From assembly GCF_019977335.1 (NCBI RefSeq), contig NZ_AP024653.1, forward strand, positions 558,001 to 622,000: DNA of 64,000 bases, given 5' to 3'. Position 1 is the first letter of the stretch, and every line of letters begins with the position of its first letter. The notes under the pieces are model-generated. The model made no database searches. It saw nothing but the letters and a program-made list of their open reading frames with translations, and had not been told where the DNA came from. This DNA comes from Arthrobacter sp. NicSoilB4 (GTDB taxonomy: Bacteria; Actinomycetota; Actinomycetes; Actinomycetales; Micrococcaceae). The translations under genes and the position numbers were made by a program. Of the stretch, positions 1-8,100 are shown in pieces.

Positions 1-1029
1 CTCGTCCGGGGTAAACAGCACGGACAGGTCCCGGCTGCCGGCCAGGAAGGCCTCGAAGCCGGCGGCGAGCAGGGACCCCGCCGGGTAGGTCGCTGCGCCG
101 ACGGTCCAGTCCTTCTGGGGCCGGAACAGCAGCCATTCGCGGTGCGAGCTGAGGTTCACGTCCACCGGAACGTCGATCTGCACCCACTGCCCGTCCCGCA
201 ACACCGAGGTGGTCTTCTCGAAGAAGCTGATCCAGTCCACGGCAAAGGTCCGCTCGTGGCCCGGCGTGGAGTCGTGCGCCACGAGCGCCATCATGTGGTC
301 TTCGGGGATTTCGAACAGCCGTTCCGCTGCGGCCAGGGATCCGCCGCGGCGCAGCTTGACGCCGGTCCGGGCATAGGAGGATGTGGTGCTGGGCAGCCCC
401 TCGGCCGTGGAGGCGACCAGTAGCGTGTCCGCGTCCAGCCAGGAGGCGTTGCCCTTCGCTGTCGGCAGGTCGAAGCCGCCGGCCGCGGGGTCCACGAAGC
501 TGCGGGTCTCGACGTCGAACTCGCGGTAGCGGTTCGCGTCGCCGCCGTCGGGGGAGAGGGCAAGCAGCGCCAGCCGGTGCGGCTCGCCGTCGGCCGGGCG
601 CAGGAAGCTGGCGCCGTGGAAGACCCATTCCTCGCCGTCCGCTGCGGCCAGGGCGTCCACGTCCAGCAGGACATCCCAGTCCGGTGCTCCGCCGCGGTAG
701 CTGTCCCAGGTGGTCCGGCGCCACAGGCCCTTCGGGTTTTGCCGGTCCTTCCAGAAGTTGTAGTACCAGTCCCCGTGCTTGCCCACCATCGCGATCCGGT
801 CGGTGGAGTCCAGGACCTCGAGGATGCTGCCTTCCAGTGCGGCGTACTCCGCGTCCTCCAAGAGCTCTTCGGTGCGGGCGTTCTGTTCCCGGACCCAGGC
901 AAGCTGTTCCGCGCCGTAGATCTCCTCGAGCCAGACGTTCTCGTCGACGGGTTCGGGGGCGGTTCCCTCGGTGGCGGCCCCGGCGGGACGGTCGGACGCG
1001 GGCGGGGGAGCAGCTTCAGTGGTGGTCAT
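1..1029 (-). CDS. Prolyl oligopeptidase family (S9) serine peptidase, N-terminal part; gene runs off the window
   Basis: Reading the minus strand from the ATG at 1029 gives 343 codons with no stop up to the window edge, so the gene is cut at its 3' end. The visible protein starts MTTTEAAPPP, then DENVWLEEIYGAEQL and AWVREQNARTEELL, followed by WYYNFWKDRQNPKGLWRRT. These resemble the N-terminal segment and beta-propeller of S9A prolyl oligopeptidases, cytosolic enzymes that cleave short peptides after proline. The catalytic alpha/beta hydrolase domain (Ser-Asp-His) should lie beyond base 1 and cannot be checked. The gene is divergent from the FAD-binding protein gene, with 119 bp between the starts. 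Family assignment is fairly secure; exact substrate is not. Confidence 0.8.
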   Translation of the reverse strand, partial: MTTTEAAPPPASDRPAGAATEGTAPEPVDENVWLEEIYGAEQLAWVREQNARTEELLEDAEYAALEGSILEVLDSTDRIAMVGKHGDWYYNFWKDRQNPKGLWRRTTWDSYRGGAPDWDVLLDVDALAAADGEEWVFHGASFLRPADGEPHRLALLALSPDGGDANRYREFDVETRSFVDPAAGGFDLPTAKGNASWLDADTLLVASTAEGLPSTTSSYARTGVKLRRGGSLAAAERLFEIPEDHMMALVAHDSTPGHERTFAVDWISFFEKTTSVLRDGQWVQIDVPVDVNLSSHREWLLFRPQKDWTVGAATYPAGSLLAAGFEAFLAGSRDLSVLFTPDE

Positions 1030-1135
1030 TTTTCCATCCAAGCAACATCGGCGCGCCGGTAGCAAGTCAAGCGGGCGCCCCGCGGAACGAGTCCCGCGAC
1101 CGTCAGGCGGGTCAGGAGCGCGGGCCCGCAGCGGA

Positions 1136-1141
1136 TACGCT
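1136..1141 (+). promoter_or_regulatory. Leaderless-type -10 box (TACGCT) of the FAD/NAD(P)-binding protein gene
   Basis: TACGCT ends 7 nt before the GTG at 1149, which would put the transcription start on or next to the start codon. No convincing Shine-Dalgarno lies between them. Confidence 0.4.
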
Positions 1142-1148
1142 GGATGCC

Positions 1149-3134
1149 GTGGGCATATCGCAGAGCATCCGGACGGCAGTGATTGGCGCCGGTCCCCGGG
1201 GCACGAGCGTGCTGGAGCGGCTGTTGGCCAACTGGGTGCCCGCCGGGCCGGACGCCGCCCTGCACATAGACGTCGTTGATCCGTATCCCGCAGGCCCGGG
1301 GCATGTCTGGCAGCCCGGACAGTCCCGGCTCTACCTGATGAACACCCAGTCGTTCTATCCCACGGTCATTCCAGAAGAACCAGGGCTTGCGCGGCCGCTG
1401 GCCGGGCACACCTTCGACCGCTGGCGTGAACTGCAGCGGGAGCAGCCCCACCCCGCCCTCACGGCCGAGGAGCGGGCCGAACTGACCGGGCTGGACTCGG
1501 CGGACTTCCCCAGCAGGGCCCTGTACGGCCGCTACCTCCGCTCCACGTTGGAGGAGCTGTTGTCCCGCCTCCCCGCCGGCGCCACGGTGGATTTCCACAG
1601 CACGACGGCGACGTCCGTCCGCCACACGGCCGCCCGCGCAACCGGTGACGGGGACGGCAGCCGGGTGACGTTCGACGTCGAACTGGCCGACGGCGGGGTC
1701 CTCACCGTCGATTCCGTGGTGCTGGCCCTCGGCCACCTCGAATCGAGGCTCAGCCCCGAACAGCGCGAACTCCAGGCCGCGGCGGAGGAATTCGGGCTGC
1801 TGTACCTGCCGCCGGCCGCGCCGGCCGACGTCGACTGGTCGCTGGTGCCGGCCGTCAAACCGGTGCTGGTGCGCGGCATGGGACTGAATTTCTTTGATGC
1901 CATGGGCCAGTTGACCGAAGGCCGTGGCGGCAGGTTCCTGCCCGGCGCGGACGGCCGGCTCAGCTACCTTCCCTCCGGCCGCGAACCGCTCATCATCGCG
2001 GCCTCACGGCGCGGCACCCCGTACCGGGCGAAGGCCACCCTCGCCGGGTACTACCCCGACGCCGTGACGCTGAGATACTGCACCGAGAGCGCGCTGGCGA
2101 AATTCGCGGAGACCGGAATCCGGCCCGCCTTCGACCACGACCTCTGGCCCCTCCTGCACCGCGACGCACTGTGGGCCTACTACTCAACGCTGGCGCGCTC
2201 GCAGCCGGGGGCCATCCTGACGGATGCGAAGGAGTTCCTGAAGGCACTGGAGCACGCCCTGCACCCGCATGCGCACTCCGCCGCGAAATGGGAAAACCTG
2301 GTGGACACCGTCCTGGACATCCACGTCCGTCCCGCCCACCGGCTGAACCTGCTGGGACTCGCGGCGCCGCTGGCCGGGCGGTCGTTCGGCTCCCGCGCGG
2401 AACTCGACGGCGCCGTCGTCGAGTATCTGCTCGACGACGCCCGGCGTTCCGCACTGGGGGAGGACGACCCGGTGAAGATGACCATCGGCGCCCTGCACCA
2501 CGGCCGCGCGGTCCTGAAGACCGCCGTCGCGGACGGCGGGATCACCGATGAATCGTGGGTTGCCGGGCTCCGCGGCTGGTTCGAATCGTTTGTGGAAGGC
2601 CTGGCCAGCGGGCCGCCGGCGCTGCGGGCCGAACAGCTCGCTGCCCTGGTCAGCGCCGGAGTGGTCCGGTTCGTCGGGCCGGACCCGAAATTCGGGGTGG
2701 ACCGCAAAGCCGGGACGTTCACGGCGGTGTCGCCCTGGGTGGGGAACCGCGCGGAAGACGGCGCCGGGGAAGTGGTGAATGCCGTGGCTATGGTCGAGGC
2801 GCTGGCGCCGGCCAACCGGGTGGCGGTCAACGAGTCGCCCCTGCTGGAGCAGCTGCTCGCCGAAGGCCTGGTCCGGCCCCGGCTCATGATGACGGTGGAG
2901 GGGACTCCCGTGCCGACGTCGGGACTGGACGTGGCCCCGCACCCGTACCGGCCGCTGGGCGCAAATGGCTCGGTGACGGAAGGACTCTATGTCCTCGGAC
3001 TGCAGCTGTCCGCCGTCCAGTGGGGAACCGCCATTGCGGCTGAGGCCCGGCAGAAGAGCGGACCGGTGTACCGCAGCGGCCAGCGCACGCTGCGGGACGC
3101 CGACGAGATTGCCCGGGCCATTCTCGGGCGCTAG
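1149..3134 (+). CDS. FAD/NAD(P)-binding protein (COG4529-like)
   Basis: The 661-residue protein begins at GTG 1149 (VGISQSIRTAVIGAGPRG). The open frame extends far upstream, but the residues before this point are arginine/proline-rich antisense shadow of the peptidase gene. GAGPRG near residue 12 is the dinucleotide-binding loop, and VVDPYPAGPGHVW and NTQSFYPT follow, as in NAD_binding_9/COG4529 proteins related to lysine N6-hydroxylases. GMGLNFFDAMGQLTEGRGG near residue 240 looks like a second nucleotide-binding segment. The likely role is a cytosolic flavin-dependent oxidoreductase of unknown substrate. It stands alone, divergent from the S9 peptidase and convergent with the small membrane gene at 3261. 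Confidence 0.8.
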   Translation: MGISQSIRTAVIGAGPRGTSVLERLLANWVPAGPDAALHIDVVDPYPAGPGHVWQPGQSRLYLMNTQSFYPTVIPEEPGLARPLAGHTFDRWRELQREQPHPALTAEERAELTGLDSADFPSRALYGRYLRSTLEELLSRLPAGATVDFHSTTATSVRHTAARATGDGDGSRVTFDVELADGGVLTVDSVVLALGHLESRLSPEQRELQAAAEEFGLLYLPPAAPADVDWSLVPAVKPVLVRGMGLNFFDAMGQLTEGRGGRFLPGADGRLSYLPSGREPLIIAASRRGTPYRAKATLAGYYPDAVTLRYCTESALAKFAETGIRPAFDHDLWPLLHRDALWAYYSTLARSQPGAILTDAKEFLKALEHALHPHAHSAAKWENLVDTVLDIHVRPAHRLNLLGLAAPLAGRSFGSRAELDGAVVEYLLDDARRSALGEDDPVKMTIGALHHGRAVLKTAVADGGITDESWVAGLRGWFESFVEGLASGPPALRAEQLAALVSAGVVRFVGPDPKFGVDRKAGTFTAVSPWVGNRAEDGAGEVVNAVAMVEALAPANRVAVNESPLLEQLLAEGLVRPRLMMTVEGTPVPTSGLDVAPHPYRPLGANGSVTEGLYVLGLQLSAVQWGTAIAAEARQKSGPVYRSGQRTLRDADEIARAILGR

Positions 3135-3162
3135 CTGGGGGCTGTCCGCGGCTCAGGAAAGG

Positions 3163-3242
3163 TGAGCATGCCCTCCGTCGGGGCCGAGCGCTGGACATAT
3201 GCGCAATGTGTCCATCGCCGCGGCCCGGAGGAGGGCATGTCC
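3163..3242. repeat. Palindromic interspersed repeat, copy 1
   Basis: This imperfect 80-bp palindrome has three nested arms: CATGCCCTCC (3167-3176) with GGAGGGCATG (3230-3239), GGGCCG with CGGCCC, and an inner GGACATAT/ATGTGTCC pair around a short loop. It lies between convergent genes ending at 3134 and 3261. A second copy at 5006-5086 has the same architecture, with paired base changes in the middle arm. It could act as a bidirectional terminator or REP-like element. Confidence 0.75.
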
Positions 3243-3260
3243 CTCCCTGGGACGGCGTGG

Positions 3261-3485
3261 TCAGCGGGACGAACCGGGGTCGATGCTGCGCGTTTCGGAG
3301 CGCTCACTGCGTTTGCGGATCCAGTCGGAGGGGTTCACTTTGGGCAGGATCTTGGCCACAGCCAGCGCGGCGTACATCACGGTGTTGATCGCCACGAAAG
3401 TGGCAAGGATGGCGAACCAGTGGGAATGCAGGAGTGACTCGGGAAACAGCATTCCCGCGGGGATAGCAACGGCCATACCGGTCAT
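3261..3485 (-). CDS. Small membrane protein translationally coupled to the glycosyltransferase
   Basis: This 74-residue protein starts at ATG 3485 (MTGMAVAIPAGML). The start overlaps the glycosyltransferase stop as ATGA, so translation is very likely coupled. One strong hydrophobic stretch (HWFAILATFVAINTVMYAAL, about residues 22-41) predicts a membrane segment, and the first 15 residues may form a second hydrophobic region. The C-terminus is charged (KVNPSDWIRKRSERSE). I do not recognise a family. By position it could be an accessory subunit of the GT2 synthase, by analogy with small partners of other processive polysaccharide synthases. That role is inference. Confidence 0.7.
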   Translation of the reverse strand: MTGMAVAIPAGMLFPESLLHSHWFAILATFVAINTVMYAALAVAKILPKVNPSDWIRKRSERSETRSIDPGSSR

Positions 3486-4933
3486 GAGCGTTCCGCCCCC
3501 GTGGTCTCGAGCGGACGGACATGGGTGACGTGTTTCCAGCTGGCTGTCCGGCCCAGTGAGATGTCGGCGACGCCCTTGAGGTAGACCGCATTGAGGAACA
3601 TGTCGAAGAACAGTTCCGGGAACAGGGTCAGTGCGAGGAGCCGGGCCCGCCATCCGCCCTTCCACACCGTGGCGACGCGTTCGACCATAAACAGGACGCC
3701 CAGCCCCAGCCAGAACGGGAACCAGATCCAGGTGTCCAGCGAGAACACCATCAGGAAGATCAGCAGCAGGTAGGAGCCCAGGGCGATCACGCCGTACCCG
3801 ATCCCCAGTTGCTGGGCCCAGTAGCGCAGGGTCTGCGGTGTCATGCCATAGGCGCCGATGTTCTCCAGCGCCCCGCGCTGCCAGCGCAGCCGCTGTGCCC
3901 AGAGCGTTGTCCAGCTGGGCATCAGCTCCGTCACCACGGTGCACTGCGCGGGCGAGACCATCAGCCCGCCGAGGGATTTCAGCGCGATGGTCAGTTCGTT
4001 GTCCTCGGTCAGCGCGGCGGTGTCGTACACGTCGCCGGGGGTGCCGGGGATTGAGGCTCCGCGGCTCTCCGCCACGGTGCGCAGGGCCCGGGACCGGAAC
4101 ATGGAGGCGGTCCCGGTCAGTACGAAAACGCGGCCGCGCCGGCGCCCGATCTCCCGGCTGTAGCGCAGGTACTCGTTGCGCTGGAACTGGCCGATGAGTC
4201 CGTGGCCTTCCTCGCCGTAGAACAGGCCGCCGACCGCCATGAGCGCCCGGTCGTGGCTGAAGCGGTCCACCGCCGCCGCGAGGAAGCCGTCGTCGAGCCG
4301 GGTGTCCGCGTCCATGACCATCACGACGTCGTTGTCGCCAAGCCCGGGAAGCAGCCGCTTCAGCACCTGGTTGAGTGCGCCGGCCTTCTTCTGTGTGTTG
4401 TCCACCGATTCGACGACGTCGACGCCGGCCTGGCGCGCCAGGGCTACGGTGGCGTCGGTGCAGTTGTCCGCCACTACAATGACGCGGTCCGGACGGCGGG
4501 ACTGCTTCAGCAGGGAGGCGATGGTCAGGGGAAGCGAGGCTTCCTCGTTGTGGGCCGGGATGAGCACCGTGACCGTTACCGGACCGGCGTGGACGCCGCG
4601 CGTTGCGGACATGACCACCCGGGGTGCCAGCGGTCCGGTGAGCGGGTCAAGGGACCGGCGCGAGCGGTTGGCGATCCTGCGGTCCACTGTGGCCACCAAG
4701 GCTGCCATCAGGAGTGCCAGGGCTATGGCGGCCAGGAGCACGCGGGGGGCCGGTGCATCCGTGTTGTACAGGATGCTCCAGAAGCCGAGCAACAGGCCGT
4801 GGGCGGGGGACTCGCTCAGCGCCGGACCGCCGGCGGCGACGGCAAACCAGAGGAGTGCGGCCGCACCGCTTGCTGTCAGGGCGATGACGATGCCGACAGC
4901 CCGATTAAATCTTCCTTTTCGCACGGGGCACAT
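3482..4933 (-). CDS. Membrane glycosyltransferase, family 2 (processive polysaccharide synthase type)
   Basis: The 483-residue protein starts MCPVRKGRFNRAVG at ATG 4933; a GTG three codons later is an alternative, and neither has a good ribosome-binding site. Two N-terminal membrane spans (about residues 12-33 and 65-82) precede the GT2 catalytic domain: VTVLIPAHNEEASLP, VVADNCTDAT, the DxD motif in MVMDADTRLDD, TEDNELT as the acidic base region, and QRLRWQRGA as the Q-x-x-R-W motif of hyaluronan/cellulose/poly-GlcNAc synthases. Three or four C-terminal spans follow. It should polymerise or transfer a nucleotide sugar at the plasma membrane; the sugar is unknown. It is the first gene of a two-gene operon bracketed by palindromic repeats. 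Confidence 0.88.
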   Translation of the reverse strand: MCPVRKGRFNRAVGIVIALTASGAAALLWFAVAAGGPALSESPAHGLLLGFWSILYNTDAPAPRVLLAAIALALLMAALVATVDRRIANRSRRSLDPLTGPLAPRVVMSATRGVHAGPVTVTVLIPAHNEEASLPLTIASLLKQSRRPDRVIVVADNCTDATVALARQAGVDVVESVDNTQKKAGALNQVLKRLLPGLGDNDVVMVMDADTRLDDGFLAAAVDRFSHDRALMAVGGLFYGEEGHGLIGQFQRNEYLRYSREIGRRRGRVFVLTGTASMFRSRALRTVAESRGASIPGTPGDVYDTAALTEDNELTIALKSLGGLMVSPAQCTVVTELMPSWTTLWAQRLRWQRGALENIGAYGMTPQTLRYWAQQLGIGYGVIALGSYLLLIFLMVFSLDTWIWFPFWLGLGVLFMVERVATVWKGGWRARLLALTLFPELFFDMFLNAVYLKGVADISLGRTASWKHVTHVRPLETTGAERS

Positions 4934-5005
4934 GCTACCAGCGCAACTTGTGCCCCTCCTGTCACATGGGTATCACTCCGCGGGGCGGCGGCTGCACCCG
5001 GGAAA

Positions 5006-5086
5006 TGAGCATGCCCTCCGTCCGGGCTGCGCAGTGGACATATGGGCGATATGTCCGTTGCTGCAGCCCGGGGGAGGGCATGCTCA
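5006..5086. repeat. Palindromic interspersed repeat, copy 2
   Basis: The outer arms TGAGCATGCCCTCC (5006-5019) and GGAGGGCATGCTCA (5073-5086) are perfect 14-bp complements. The middle arms CGGGCTGC and GCAGCCCG also pair, and the core is GGACATA/TATGTCC. Relative to copy 1, the middle stem changes from CCG/CGG to CTG/CAG, a compensatory pair. The copy lies just downstream of the nuclease stop codon (5110) and upstream of the glycosyltransferase start. Confidence 0.85.
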
Positions 5087-5109
5087 CTGGTGCAGGGCTA
5101 CGAAACTAC

Positions 5110-8100
5110 CTACCCCTTGAGGCAGTGGCGGTAGGCGGCCATGGCCTGGCCGTAGTTTGCCTGGCCCACGAGGTCCGCTGGCCGCTGCGGTTTGACCGGC
5201 GCGGTGCACTTCGGCGGGACCGGCGTGCTGGCCGCAACCAGGACGCTGGTCTTCACCACGGTGCCGGACTCGACGGCGGTGAGCACCAGTGTGCCCGTGC
5301 CGGCGGCCGCGCCGGCGGGGACCTTCACGTCCACGCTGGCGGCACCTGCGGAAACCGGTACAGACCCCAGGTCCGTGACGGTGCCCTTTGCATCCGTGAA
5401 CTCGGCGCGCAGCGAGGTGTTGGCCGGACTGCCCAGCGAGGTGAGGTCCAGCTTGGAGACCGCCAGGGTGACGGCTTCCCCGCCCTTGACCTCTGCCGCG
5501 GTGGTGTTCACCACGGCAACGGAGCGGCGTGCGAAGTCCGGCGCCACAGGGTTGTGGGCCTGCAGGTACTTGATCCACGCGTCGCGGTCCACGAGTCCGG
5601 AGTCCTTGGTGTCGGTGCCGGACTTGAAGATGCGGAAGTTGTCGCCGCCCGTTGCCAGGAAGTTGAACGTTCCGATCCGGTAGGACTTCGCCGGGTCGAT
5701 CACTGCGCCGTTGATCCGGATCGAGGTGATCCGGTCACCGGCGGCGCGGGCGGCGTCGTAGGTGTAGTTGACGTTCTTGGACAGGCCCAGCTGCTGGTAG
5801 GCGCGGCTGGGAACCGTACCGTCCGGGTTGGTCTGCCACTGCTGCTCCAGGAGCGTCTTGAACTGCGCACCGGTCAGCGACGTGGTCCACAGGTTGTTCA
5901 CGAACGGCAGGACCGCGTTGGCCTCGGCGTACGTGATGGTCCCGTCCGGCGCGAAGTACAGCTCGTTGCGCAGGCCGCCCGGGTTGACGACGCCGATCTC
6001 GGCACCGCCGAGTTCCGGAGCCTTGAGCGAATCCACGAGTGAATCCGCCACCAGGTTGCCCAGGGTGGACTCGCTGCCGCGGTCATCGCGTCCGGCCGGG
6101 GTCGTGGCGGTGGCAGCCGTGAACGCGGTGGTGATATCCGCGGTTACCTTGCCGACCGGCTGGTTGCCGACCACTGCTGCGTCGGCCAGGGCCTTGTCAA
6201 CGATCGTCTTGACGGCGGCGACCCGCGGGTAGTCGCGGACCAGAACGTCAGCCGGCTGGTCAGCGGTGGTGGTGCGCTTGACGTTGCCGGCCTTGTAGCC
6301 GGTGACCGACATGGTTTTGGTGTCGATGGTGAGCTGGATCTGGCCGATGTACTCGCCGTAGTTGCCGGTCTGGACGATCGGGCGGGTCTTGCCCTCAACG
6401 CCCGGGACCGGAGCATCCCAGGAGTACTGCTTGTGGGTGTGGCCGTTGAAGATGGCGGCAACATCCGGGGTTACCTCGGTGACCATCCGGGCGAAGGGGC
6501 CGCCGGCGGCGACTTCCTGCGCCAGGGTGGAACCTTCCGGTACACCGGAGCCGGCGCCGTCGTGGTTCTCCACGATGATCACGTCGGCGAGCTTCCCGGC
6601 CTTGATCTTCGCTGCGACGCGGTTGATCGCGTCGACGGCGTCGCCGAATTCGAGATCGGCGATGCCCGCGGGGGTGACCAGCGACGGCACTTCCTGCGTG
6701 ACGGTTCCGATCACGGCGACCTTGACGCCGTTCATGTCGAGCACCGTGTACTCCGGCAGGACCGGCTCGGTGGTGCCCTTCTTGTAGACGTTGGCGCCCA
6801 GGTAGGGGAACTTGGCGTTGCTGCCGCCCGCGACGACGCGGTCGCGCAGGTCGGCCCAGCCGCCGTCGAACTCGTGGTTGCCCACGGCCGAGGTCCGCAG
6901 TTCCAGGGCGTTCAGCACATCAATGGTCGGCTGGTCCTTGGCAACGGCCGACGCGAACAGCGAGGCGCCGATGTTGTCGCCCGCGGACAGGAACGCGGTG
7001 GCACCGGGGGCAGCCTGTGCCCGCAGCTTCTCGATGGTCCCTGCGAAGAACACGGTGTTGGAATCGATGCGGCCGTGGAAGTCGTTGATCCCGAGGAAGT
7101 TCAGGTCAACACTCGCCGGGGTAACGGGAAGGTTCAGTCCCACCACCACCGGATCGTGGTCGCTCGCCCGGAACTGGTCCGCGGCGTAGTAGTCGGTCAC
7201 GTTGTTGTTGTAGCGGCTGTACTCCAGGGCGACGGACTCCACGGAGTTGATGTTCCAGATGTCGGCGCCGGTGACGACGGCGTTGGCGCCTGGGGAGGCG
7301 AGGATGTGGTCCAGCGAGCCCACCATGCCACCGAAGAGGTAGGAGTGCTTGGCGGAACCATCGGCGTTCTTGGCCTTTTCGTCCTGGTTCATGTACCCGG
7401 CGGCCGTGAGGACGTTGATCGGGTCTTCCTTGGCGTAGGAGTTGAAATCGCCGATCAGGAAGACCTTGTCGGTGCCCTTGGAGGCCTGCAGGTCGTTAGA
7501 GAACGCGAGCAGGGACTTGGCCTGTGCGGTGCGGGCCAGGTTCGAGGCGCCCTGGCCCTTGTCCGTGTCATCCGGGGTGGCGGCTGAGCCCTTGGACTTG
7601 AAGTGGTTGGCGATAGCGATGAACTTCTTGTCGTCGGCTGCGCCGACGGGCTTGAACACCTGTGCCATCGGCTTGCGGGCACTGGCGAAGGCGACGGTGT
7701 CGTTGAGGATGACGGATTCGCCCACCGGCTCCGCGGCGGCTTTCTTGAAGATGAACGCGGTGCGGATCATGTCCTCGTCGGTCAGCGGCGGTGCGTTCGC
7801 GGGAGTGCGGACGTAGTCCCAGATGCCGGGCGTGGCGATGTTCAGGGCGTCAACCAGCTTGGACAGGGCGTCGTCGCGGTTCTTGCCGAACTGGGCCGAG
7901 TTTTCGACCTCCATCAGGGTGACGACGTCGGCGCCGGACTTGGAGATGGCGGCGACGATCTTGTCCTGCTGGCGCTTGAGGTTCTCAGCGTTGGCGGCGC
8001 CGCGGACATTGCAGCCGCCGCTGACGGTGATGGGGTTGCCCGCCCGGTCGGTGTAGAACTTGCACCCGGAGATCGTGTCGCCGGTGGTCGGGAAGTAGTT

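Noticed and set aside
381..1148. N-terminal extension of the FAD-binding protein frame back to 381
   Set aside because: The region overlaps the S9 peptidase gene on the other strand, and the translated residues are arginine/proline-rich shadow.
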